Shown here: positions 47,306 to 54,532 of the stretch, in pieces
Layout: each line of letters starts with the position of its first letter
Position numbering within the stretch: the stretch's first letter is position 1
NCBI RefSeq assembly: GCF_019977195.1
Contig: NZ_AP024643.1
Location: 2,480,001 to 2,544,000, forward strand
Length of the DNA stretch: 64,000 bases
Direction of reading: 5' to 3'
Source: Arthrobacter sp. StoSoilA2
Lineage (GTDB): Bacteria; Actinomycetota; Actinomycetes; Actinomycetales; Micrococcaceae
The notes under the pieces: model-generated
What the model was told of the DNA's origin: nothing
The model's database searches: none
The model's input: only the letters and a program-made list of their open reading frames with translations
Position numbers and translations under genes: made by a program

Positions 47306-48685
47306 TCAAGGTGACTGAACGGCTTCGGTGTTGGCACGGTCTGCGGATGCCCCCTGCCTGCGGCTCGCCAGCAGGAACGGCACCGAAATGAGCTCAATAA
47401 TGCCCGCGATGGCCAGCGACGCCGGGTAGCCGTAAAGGTCAGCCCCACGGCCAAGGAGTGGCTGTATCACCACACCGCCGCTGGATCCCATGAGCGAATC
47501 GAAGCTCAGCACTGTGGCGCGCTGCTTCGAGGGAATCATGTCATTGACGTACGCCTGCCGGACCGGAGTTGCCGCAGAGCCAACCACAGCCCACAGTGCC
47601 AGCAGCACCAGTGCCACCCAAAAGACACGGGTGAAACCGAGGACCAGCAAGATCACGAATCCCACCAGACCGCCCAGGATCATCACCGAGGTCCGTTTAT
47701 GGAACAAGCGCCGGGCATGCGGGGCAAGCCAACCGCCCAGGATTTGCGAGCCAGCCACAATTGCAGCGGCGAGGCCCGCAATGGAATAGGCATGGGGGTC
47801 GCCAAACAGGTCCAGGAGGTATGGCTGCAGGGCGTAGAAAACATAGATCCCGACGCCGGCACTAAAGGGAGCGGCAAGCATGACGTACCGGACCGGCGGG
47901 TTTTTCAGGCCGTTCTCGATCGAGGCAGTGAGCACTGCGCGGGTGGCACGGAGGGGGTGCGTGGACCGCTCAGGTGAGAATCCGACGTCGTGCATTAACC
48001 CAAACGCCACGGCGAACATGGCAACCAGAACGAAAACCCGTAAGAGGAACGGCACACCAAGGTTGGTGGCTTGAGCGATAACCCCACCTGCCACCGAACC
48101 CAGCAGCATAGCCACACCCTGCACCATCTGGCCGCGGCCCAGAACGGTTTCAAGACCGCCTTCGTAGCCTGAGAAGCGCAAGGCGTCCACAAGCCAGGCC
48201 TCCACAGCACCGGAGAAGAACGTGAACCCGAGGCCAAGGAGCACCGAGACAACGGCCCACATCCAAAACGGTGCAGAGATCTGCCACAGCACGAAGTACA
48301 AGTATGTAGACGCCGCCAACGTGATCGTGCCAAGCAGGAAAGAAGTACGGCGACCCCAGCCGTCCGCGATCACGCCTGTAGGTACCTCGAAAAGGACCAT
48401 CCCCGCTGTGAAGAAAGCGTTGGCAGCGAAGGCCTCGAGGTTGCTCAAGCCTGCATCAAGCAGGAAAAGCGTGTTGATACCCCAGATGAAGGAAGCTGCC
48501 ACCGTGTTGCCCAGCGTCAGCGTGAGATAGACACGTTGAATCTTTCTGGCGGCGTCGTTCAGGGTGTCGCCGCCAGCTCTGGCAGGTGTGACCACACGCT
48601 CATTCTCGTCCGCTTGCCCGGCCTCCGCCAGATCCCGGGGAAGGTTTCGCTGCCGGGAGCCTGGGCCGGCCCCCGGCAGCTGCAT
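47306..48685 (-). CDS. MFS transporter in operon with the aromatic hydroxylase
   Basis: A 459-residue major-facilitator protein with twelve hydrophobic segments and loop motif G-V-I-A-D-G-W-G-R-R-T-S at about residue 110, the standard D-x-x-G-R-R signature. The first 45 residues are charged and unlike membrane-protein starts, but ATG at 48685 with AAGGAT right after the monooxygenase stop (six-base gap) supports it; GTG at 48595 is an alternative. Being coupled to a hydroxybenzoate-type monooxygenase it may import the aromatic acid, though drug-efflux-type MFS proteins look similar. Confidence 0.84.
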   Translation of the reverse strand: MQLPGAGPGSRQRNLPRDLAEAGQADENERVVTPARAGGDTLNDAARKIQRVYLTLTLGNTVAASFIWGINTLFLLDAGLSNLEAFAANAFFTAGMVLFEVPTGVIADGWGRRTSFLLGTITLAASTYLYFVLWQISAPFWMWAVVSVLLGLGFTFFSGAVEAWLVDALRFSGYEGGLETVLGRGQMVQGVAMLLGSVAGGVIAQATNLGVPFLLRVFVLVAMFAVAFGLMHDVGFSPERSTHPLRATRAVLTASIENGLKNPPVRYVMLAAPFSAGVGIYVFYALQPYLLDLFGDPHAYSIAGLAAAIVAGSQILGGWLAPHARRLFHKRTSVMILGGLVGFVILLVLGFTRVFWVALVLLALWAVVGSAATPVRQAYVNDMIPSKQRATVLSFDSLMGSSGGVVIQPLLGRGADLYGYPASLAIAGIIELISVPFLLASRRQGASADRANTEAVQSP

Positions 48686-48691
48686 CCATCC

Positions 48692-50626
48692 TTACGCCTG
48701 GTGGCTGACCAGATCGGCGTCCGTTGTTTTCGACTTTTCCCGCTGCCCGGAATGCACGGTGGCAAAGAACCCACCGAGTTCCGCCGTCGAAGTAAGGGGG
48801 AGTACGTTGGCGACGTATTGGTCCGGGCGGACCACCACCACCACGCCGTCGCGGCTGAGTCCGCGCAGCTCAAAGATGTCTGCTGTCGGGTCCGTGCCGA
48901 AGACCTTCTCGAGGTAGGTGAGCTTGAATGGTCCAACGGTGGGTTTGAACGCTGCGGGGACGGCGTTGATGTCTACGTTGGTGTGGTCCTGCTGGTAGAT
49001 CACCTTCACATCGAACCAGGCGTCGCGGTCAGCGTCCGACGGCGTAGCCGCCAGCGGCGAGTCCGGCGAGTTCGCGATCCACTCGGCGAAGTCCGCGAGC
49101 CGGCCCGGGGCGCCGGCCTGCGCGGCATCGGCGAAGACGTAGATCCGCCAGCGGCCGTCTGCCTTGGCGTGGTGGCCCAGGTGCATCGGGTTCGTGTCGC
49201 AGACCCGCAGGACCGGGGCCGACTTGAAGCGCTTGCCGATGGGGAAGCCCGTGGCGAGTTCCTGGTGCCTGGGCTCGGCAACAAGCATGGACGGAGCGTA
49301 CTGGGTCATGAAACCGGCAGGGAACTCGGCCGTGCTTGTGTAGAAGTTTTCAAGCTCTGTGGGGTCTTCGAACTCTTCCGGTTTCTTGGCCATCAAGGTG
49401 GACCACTGCTTGTCGAAGTCGATCAGGTTCTTGGCCACCACCTGACGCTCAGCGGAGTACGTGTCCAGGAGGCTCTCAGGGCTTCGGCCTTCCAGGACAT
49501 GCCCGAGTTTCCAGCCGATGTTGAAGCCGTCCTGCATGGAAACGTTCATTCCCTGGCCGGCCTTTGCGCTGTGTGTGTGGCAGGCATCGCCGGTGATGAA
49601 CACCCTCGGCGTCCGCGTCCCGCGTTCCTCCGGCAGGACGTCGTCGAACCTGTCCGTGAGCCGGTGCCCCACCTCATAAACACTGTGCCACGCGACGTTG
49701 CGGACATCCAGCGTGTAGGGGTGCAGGATGTCGTTGGCCTTCTGGATGATCTGCTGGATGGTGGTCTTCCGCACAGCGCCGTGATCCTCAGGCTTAACCT
49801 CGCCAAGGTCCACATACATGCGGAACAGGTGCCCGCCCTCGCGGGGGATCAGCAGGATGCTGCCGCCGGCGCCGGACTGGATAGCACATTTGGTGCGGAT
49901 ATCCGGGAAGTCGGTGACGGCCAGAACGTCCATGACACCCCAGGCATGGTTGGCCTGGTCACCTGCGAGATGGCACCCGATGGACTCGCGGACCTTGCTG
50001 CGGGCACCATCGGCACCAACGACGTATTTGGCCCGGATGGTGCGCTCCTGGCCTTCGTCCGGCCCCGCAGTGTGCCCAAGGGTGACGGTGACCGGGTAGT
50101 CACCGACACCAGTGACCTGGAGACTGCGGAACTCGTAGCCGTAGTCAGGCTTCATGCGGGTGGGGGAGTTGGCCATGAACTCCGCGAAGTAGTCCAGCAC
50201 GCGGGCCTGGTTCACGATCAGGTGCGGGAATTCGCTGATGCCGGTGGGGTCATCCACTGTGCGGGCCGCGCGGACGATGCGCGAGTGGTCGGCGGGGTCC
50301 GGCTTCCAGAACGCCATTTCGGTGATGCGGTAGGCCTCAGCCGTGATGCGTTCGGCGAACCCGAACGCTTGGAAGGTCTCCACGCTGCGGGCCTGGATGC
50401 CGTCGGCTTGGCCGATGGCCAGACGGCCGGGGCGCCGCTCGATGATACGCGTCGTGATATCCGGGAACTGAGCCAGTTGCGCAGCCGCCAGCATCCCTGC
50501 AGGGCCTGTACCGACGATGAGAACGTCGACTTCATCGGGAAGCTCGGCCGGGCGGTTGATTCCGACGCCGGCGGCTGGCTCGACCCGAGGGTCACCGGAT
50601 ACGTAACCGTGGTGGTGGAACTGCAC
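48692..50626 (-). CDS. FAD-dependent aromatic hydroxylase, 3-hydroxybenzoate 4-monooxygenase/phenol 2-monooxygenase type
   Basis: A 644-residue flavoprotein monooxygenase. G-T-G-P-A-G-M-L-A-A near residue 40, the D-G motif in V-V-G-A-D-G-A-R-S-K-V-R near 205 and the G-D motif V-F-I-T-G-D-A-C-H-T-H-S-A-K-A-G-Q-G-M-N near 350 are all present. The C-terminal 170 residues form the thioredoxin-like domain of the phenol hydroxylase/MobA group, and length matches MobA (639). N-terminal H-H-H-G-Y-V-S-G-D-P shows no leader. Likely product from 3-hydroxybenzoate is protocatechuate; phenol or another hydroxyaromatic is possible. Upstream dyad at 50664 probably regulates it. Confidence 0.88.
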   Translation of the reverse strand: MQFHHHGYVSGDPRVEPAAGVGINRPAELPDEVDVLIVGTGPAGMLAAAQLAQFPDITTRIIERRPGRLAIGQADGIQARSVETFQAFGFAERITAEAYRITEMAFWKPDPADHSRIVRAARTVDDPTGISEFPHLIVNQARVLDYFAEFMANSPTRMKPDYGYEFRSLQVTGVGDYPVTVTLGHTAGPDEGQERTIRAKYVVGADGARSKVRESIGCHLAGDQANHAWGVMDVLAVTDFPDIRTKCAIQSGAGGSILLIPREGGHLFRMYVDLGEVKPEDHGAVRKTTIQQIIQKANDILHPYTLDVRNVAWHSVYEVGHRLTDRFDDVLPEERGTRTPRVFITGDACHTHSAKAGQGMNVSMQDGFNIGWKLGHVLEGRSPESLLDTYSAERQVVAKNLIDFDKQWSTLMAKKPEEFEDPTELENFYTSTAEFPAGFMTQYAPSMLVAEPRHQELATGFPIGKRFKSAPVLRVCDTNPMHLGHHAKADGRWRIYVFADAAQAGAPGRLADFAEWIANSPDSPLAATPSDADRDAWFDVKVIYQQDHTNVDINAVPAAFKPTVGPFKLTYLEKVFGTDPTADIFELRGLSRDGVVVVVRPDQYVANVLPLTSTAELGGFFATVHSGQREKSKTTDADLVSHQA

Positions 50627-50663
50627 GGGCTTTCCTCACTTCTTTGTGGGTTGAATTCTTATT

Positions 50664-50682
50664 GTGTTCTATAGTTGAACAC
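50664..50682. promoter_or_regulatory. Candidate operator of the hydroxylase operon
   Basis: GTGTTC-N7-GAACAC, a perfect 6-bp dyad, followed by a further TTGTTCTAT half-site, about 40-55 bases before the monooxygenase ATG. The type resembles IclR/MarR operators of aromatic-acid genes, but no such regulator is in the window. Confidence 0.5.
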
Positions 50683-50808
50683 CTTGTTCTATTATCGCTC
50701 ACCCAATCGTAATGCGGCTCACAGTGAGGATCAAGTCTTTATGTAGCCGGCCGACGAGGCTTAGCGCAGGTTCACGGTGATTCCGGCCAGAACGTGTCAG
50801 GATCAGAT

Positions 50809-51756
50809 ATGCCTCGACTCATGCTCCTGGACACTGCTTCCTTGTACTTCCGCGCCTTTTACGGTGTTCCGGACTCCATCCGCCGTTCCGACGGCACACC
50901 CGTCAACGCCGTCCGCGGCCTGATGGACATGATTGCCCGCCTCACCACGGACTATGAAGCGACCCACGTGGTCGCCTGCTGGGACAATGACTGGCGCCCG
51001 AAATGGCGTGTTGAGCTCATCCCCAGCTACAAGGCCCACAGGGTGGCCGAAATCGTGCCGGTGGGCCCCGACGTCGAAATCGTCCCCGATCCTCTCGAAG
51101 CGCAGATCCCGCTGATCCGCCACGTGCTGGACCTTGCGGGTATTGCTGTGGTGGGCATCGATGACCATGAAGCCGACGATGTCGTAGGAACATACGCCAG
51201 CCAGGCGCAGCTGCCCACCGATGTGGTCACGGGTGATCGGGACCTTTTCCAACTCGTCGACGATGATCGGGACGTCCGCGTCATTTACACCGCTCGTGGC
51301 ATGAAGAACCTGGAAGTGGTCACCGACGTCGTCGTCGTTGGCAAGTACCGCGTGCTGCCGCAACAATACGCGGACTACGCCACACTGCGCGGCGATTCAT
51401 CCGATGGCCTGCCGGGCGTTGCCGGTATCGGCGAGAAAACGGCCGCGTCCCTGCTCGCGGAATACGGCTCCCTTGAGGGCCTCCTGGAGGCAGCAGAGGA
51501 TCCCGACGGCGGACTCTCCAGTTCCGTACGCGCCAAGCTTTCCGCAGCGGCCGAATACCTTAAGGTAGCTCCCGCCGTCGTCAATGTGGTTCGCGACCTG
51601 AAGGTGCCCACACTTGAGGAGGCAGGCGCCCAACTGCGTCCCGTGACCGGCGAGGCACGCGCTGAGCTTGAGCGCTTGGCCAACGACTGGAACCTGGGTG
51701 GTTCAGTCAAACGATTGCTTGCGGCCTTGGACACCCAACCACACCTTCACAGCTGA
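50809..51756 (+). CDS. 5'-3' exonuclease (PolI N-domain-like, FEN family)
   Basis: A 315-residue flap endonuclease/exonuclease homologous to the N-terminal domain of DNA polymerase I and E. coli Xni. Metal ligands appear in L-L-D-T-A-S, V-A-C-W-D-N-D, D-D-H-E-A-D-D-V-V-G-T and V-V-T-G-D-R-D-L-F-Q-L-V; the helix-3-turn/DNA-binding region is R-G-D-S-S-D-G-L-P-G-V-A-G-I-G-E-K-T-A. Stand-alone 5'-3' exonucleases are common in actinobacteria next to intact polA. ATG at 50809 has CAGGA eight bases upstream; the GTG at 50794 is not needed. Confidence 0.92.
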   Translation: MPRLMLLDTASLYFRAFYGVPDSIRRSDGTPVNAVRGLMDMIARLTTDYEATHVVACWDNDWRPKWRVELIPSYKAHRVAEIVPVGPDVEIVPDPLEAQIPLIRHVLDLAGIAVVGIDDHEADDVVGTYASQAQLPTDVVTGDRDLFQLVDDDRDVRVIYTARGMKNLEVVTDVVVVGKYRVLPQQYADYATLRGDSSDGLPGVAGIGEKTAASLLAEYGSLEGLLEAAEDPDGGLSSSVRAKLSAAAEYLKVAPAVVNVVRDLKVPTLEEAGAQLRPVTGEARAELERLANDWNLGGSVKRLLAALDTQPHLHS

Positions 51757-51895
51757 TTGACAGCTTCAGAACAGCGTGGGCTTGGGTGATCGCCTCACTG
51801 TAGTAACAGGACGATGTTTACAGATCGTCTGGAAGTTACCAGCCGTTCGGACGGCTCAGCACCGTTAAATTGACGGCGGATTGAGGAGAGGCACC

Positions 51896-52453
51896 ATGTC
51901 AAAGACCAAGAGAATCACGCTGGGCATCACAGCCGGAGCGTTGGCGCTGGGCGCAGGGCTGGGTGTCACCAGTGTCGCTTCAGCCACCACGACGCCGACG
52001 CCTACACCGAGCGCAACGTCGTCAGCCGATGCCACAACGCCCGGGCAGGGCCACGGAAGGCCCGGAGGCCACGGTCCGGACCGCGGCCAGCTCGCAGCGG
52101 ACCTTGCCGCCAAGTTGGGAGTGGACGAAGCCAAAGTCACCGACGCATTAAAGGCCTTCAGAGAAGCGAATAAGCCCACCACGCCACCAACCCAAGGCAC
52201 CGAAGGAACCAAGCCGGACCGGGCGGCTCAGGAAGCAGCCTTGGCCAAGTCCCTGGCCGCAGCCCTGGGCATTGACGAATCCAAGGTCACTACCGCCTTG
52301 GAAGAAATTCGTGCTGCCGCCCAGCAGGAGCGAGCCGCTGCCCTCAAGACCCGGCTGGACAAGGCCGTGGCGGACGGCAAGCTCACACAGGCTGAAGCGG
52401 ATGCCGTGACCAAAGCTGTTGAAGCTGGAGTCATCGGAGGCGGCGGCCACTAA
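51896..52453 (+). CDS. Secreted alanine-rich protein with two similar helical domains
   Basis: A 185-residue exported protein. The signal peptide (K-T-K-R-I-T-L-G-I-T-A-G-A-L-A-L-G-A-G-L-G) ends around V-A-S-A-T. After a T/P/S linker and a G-H-G-R-P-G-G-H segment come two copies of a helical unit: L-A-A-K-L-G-V-D-E-A-K-V-T-D-A-L-K and L-A-A-A-L-G-I-D-E-S-K-V-T-T-A-L-E, followed by D-G-K-L-T-Q-A-E-A-D-A-V. This is a widespread actinobacterial secreted-protein type of unknown role. AGGAGAGG precedes the ATG by four bases. Confidence 0.8.
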   Translation: MSKTKRITLGITAGALALGAGLGVTSVASATTTPTPTPSATSSADATTPGQGHGRPGGHGPDRGQLAADLAAKLGVDEAKVTDALKAFREANKPTTPPTQGTEGTKPDRAAQEAALAKSLAAALGIDESKVTTALEEIRAAAQQERAAALKTRLDKAVADGKLTQAEADAVTKAVEAGVIGGGGH

Positions 52454-52502
52454 GGCGCTGCCCCCCGGGCAGGAGTAACCACCCCGCGATGCTCCGAAAG
52501 CA

Positions 52503-52538
52503 ATAAGGATCCCCTGGACAGCTCCAGGGGATCCTTAT
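52503..52538. terminator. Hairpin terminator after the secreted protein gene
   Basis: A perfect 16-bp stem (ATAAGGATCCCCTGGA and complement) with CAGC loop, 50 bases after the stop codon. Confidence 0.85.
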
Positions 52539-52670
52539 CGTTGAGGCCACACAGCTTCTGGAAGAACCGGGAAAATTCTTTTGAGAGGTTGTCGATTTTG
52601 CCTCGCACTGTTCGACCCATGGATGAGAAGGTCGAAGGGCGACCTTCCACAACACAGGAGATTGAGTGCA

Positions 52671-53090
52671 ATGGCCAAGTACATGCTGATCATGCGGGCA
52701 ACCGACGAATCGTTCGCCAAGTTCGAGAACATTGACTTCAACGAAATCCTCGAAGCCATGGGCAAGTTCAATGATGAACTGATTCGCGCCGGGGTGCTCC
52801 TGGCTGCAGAAGGACTGGACGATGCAAAGGAAAGCGTCGTGGTCGACTTCACCGGCGACACTCCGGTGGTCACTGATGGTCCGTACGGTGAAACCAAGGA
52901 ACTGTTTGCCGGTTACTACATCCTCGATGTTGCGTCCAAGCAGGAAGCCGTCGAGTGGGCCAAGCGTGCGCCGATGACCGCGGGCACCAAGACGGAGATC
53001 CGACGGGTAACCAGCATCGACGAATTCCCCCAGGACAACGAATGGATCCAAAAGGAGCGGGCTTGGCGCGAACAGACCGGACAGCTCTAG
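52671..53090 (+). CDS. YciI-like (DGPF domain) protein, partner of ECF42 sigma factor
   Basis: A 139-residue DGPF/YCII-related protein. M-A-K-Y-M-L-I-M-R-A is the first strand and T-D-G-P-Y-G-E-T-K-E-L-F-A-G-Y-Y the namesake motif (here D-G-P-Y). In actinobacteria these genes regularly sit beside ECF42 sigma factors and are their typical targets or partners, as seen here with the sigma gene 81 bases downstream. AGGAG lies about ten bases before ATG. Biochemical role is not established. Confidence 0.9.
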   Translation: MAKYMLIMRATDESFAKFENIDFNEILEAMGKFNDELIRAGVLLAAEGLDDAKESVVVDFTGDTPVVTDGPYGETKELFAGYYILDVASKQEAVEWAKRAPMTAGTKTEIRRVTSIDEFPQDNEWIQKERAWREQTGQL

Positions 53091-53121
53091 ACCGGACGGG
53101 CACTCCTTTGGGCAGTACCGG

Positions 53122-53185
53122 ACATGAGCAGTAACTGACGTGAGAACCACCTGACGTGAGCAGTAACTGGCATGAGCAGTAACGA
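53122..53185. repeat. Four tandem 16-bp repeats running into the sigma factor start codon
   Basis: Units start at 53122, 53138, 53154 and 53170; core [AG]TGAGCAGTAAC, the second unit being degenerate. The last unit contains the ATG-AGC-AGT-AAC start of the ECF gene, the others bring decoy ATG/GTG codons in other frames (16 is not a multiple of three). Confidence 0.8.
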
Positions 53186-54434
53186 GGCAAGGGCCGCCGT
53201 CGAAGCGGTGTGGCGCAGCGAATCCGCCCGTATTGTCGGCGCCCTTGCCCGTTATACCGGAGACTTTCCACTGGCAGAGGACCTCGCACAGGAAGCACTC
53301 GCAGAGGCCCTCGTGTCATGGTCTGTCAACGGCGCACCTGCCAATCCCGTGGGATGGCTCCTCACAGCGGGTCGTCGTCGTGCCATCGATACTTTCCGGC
53401 GGCGGGCCGCCCTGGACGACAAATATGCGCTGCTTGCGCGCGACCTCACAGAGGAAGAAGCGGGTGTGGATGCGCTGTTCAACCCCCAAACCATAGACGA
53501 CGACGTCCTGGCCCTGATGTTCATCTCCTGCCACCCCGTGGTGTCCAGGGAAGCCCGCATAGCCATGACTCTTCGCGTTGTGGGCGGCATGACCACGGAA
53601 GAGATCGCCAAGGCATTCCTGGTCCCGGTGCCAACCATCCAGGCGCGCATCACCCGGGCCAAGAAGACGCTCGCTGCTGCGCGCGTCCCCTTCGCAGTGC
53701 CCGAAGCCGATCAGGTCCCTGAGCGGCTTGGTTCGGTGCTGAATGTCGTCTATCTGATCTTCAACGAAGGAGCCTACGCTTCCGGAGGAGAAAACTGGAT
53801 GCGGACCGAGCTGGCCAGTGAAGCACGTCGACTTGCCCGAGTGCTGGTCCGCGTGGCACCGGAGCCCGAAGCGTTCGGGTTGCTTGCACTCATGGAACTC
53901 ACAGCGGCGCGGTTCCCGGCAAGGCTCAACGCGGATGGCCAGCCGATCCTGCTGGAAAACCAGGACCGACGTCGATGGGATCAGTCAGCAATCCGGCGCG
54001 GACGCGCAGCGCTTTCGACGGCGGCTGGTTCCGGCCGTGGGCTCGGCGCCTACGGGCTGCAGGCTTCCATCGCCGAATGCCACGCTGTGGCGCACTCAGT
54101 GGAGGAGACGGACTGGGATCGAATCGTGGTTCTGTACGAGGCGCTCGGGCGACTCACGCCGTCGCCCATCATCGATTTGAACCGTGCCGTCGCCGTGTCC
54201 ATGGCTTCTGGCCCTGCCGCCGCACTGGACCTCGTTGACGAATTGGATCGCACGGGTGAACTCAAGGGCTCGCATCTCTTGCCGGCGGTAAGAGGCGAGC
54301 TGCTGTGGCGGCTTGGACGCGATGAAGAAGCGAGGGATGCATTTCACCAAGCTCTTGAACTGTGCTCCAGCGGCGCCGAACGCGTGGTCCTTGAGCGAAA
54401 AATCAAGGACTTGCAACCCGGACAACGCCAGTAA
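53172..54434 (+). CDS. ECF42-type RNA polymerase sigma factor with C-terminal extension
   Basis: A 420-residue ECF sigma factor. Region 2 (F-P-L-A-E-D-L-A-Q-E-A-L-A-E-A-L, R-R-R-A-I-D-T-F-R-R) and region 4 (G-G-M-T-T-E-E-I-A-K-A-F-L-V-P-V-P-T-I-Q-A-R-I-T-R-A) lie in the first 180 residues. The extra 220 residues (Y-L-I-F-N-E-G-A-Y, A-R-L-A-R-V-L, H-A-V-A-H-S) are the TPR-like extension of the ECF42/SigJ-like group, thought to control activity in place of an anti-sigma factor. No good ribosome site precedes the ATG because of the repeats. Adjacent YciI gene confirms the class. Confidence 0.9.
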   Translation: MSSNEARAAVEAVWRSESARIVGALARYTGDFPLAEDLAQEALAEALVSWSVNGAPANPVGWLLTAGRRRAIDTFRRRAALDDKYALLARDLTEEEAGVDALFNPQTIDDDVLALMFISCHPVVSREARIAMTLRVVGGMTTEEIAKAFLVPVPTIQARITRAKKTLAAARVPFAVPEADQVPERLGSVLNVVYLIFNEGAYASGGENWMRTELASEARRLARVLVRVAPEPEAFGLLALMELTAARFPARLNADGQPILLENQDRRRWDQSAIRRGRAALSTAAGSGRGLGAYGLQASIAECHAVAHSVEETDWDRIVVLYEALGRLTPSPIIDLNRAVAVSMASGPAAALDLVDELDRTGELKGSHLLPAVRGELLWRLGRDEEARDAFHQALELCSSGAERVVLERKIKDLQPGQRQ

Positions 54435-54470
54435 GCGCTCAAACGGGTGCATGCTAGCCCCTCGATGTGC

Positions 54471-54518
54471 GCCGGGCACTTTTATAGCCGGGCATTTTTA
54501 TAGCCGGGCACTCTTCAT
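54471..54518. repeat. Three tandem 16-bp repeats
   Basis: Units GCCGGGCA-[CT]-TTTTATA at 54471, 54487 and a diverged third at 54503, between the convergent sigma factor and HNH genes. The T-rich half-units could act as a weak terminator. Confidence 0.75.
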
Positions 54519-54532
54519 GTTCGGAGGCGCTC

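Noticed and set aside
48536..50674. 712-codon plus-strand frame opposite the aromatic hydroxylase
   Set aside because: Mirror of codon bias in the real gene; the hydroxylase motifs are all on the minus strand.
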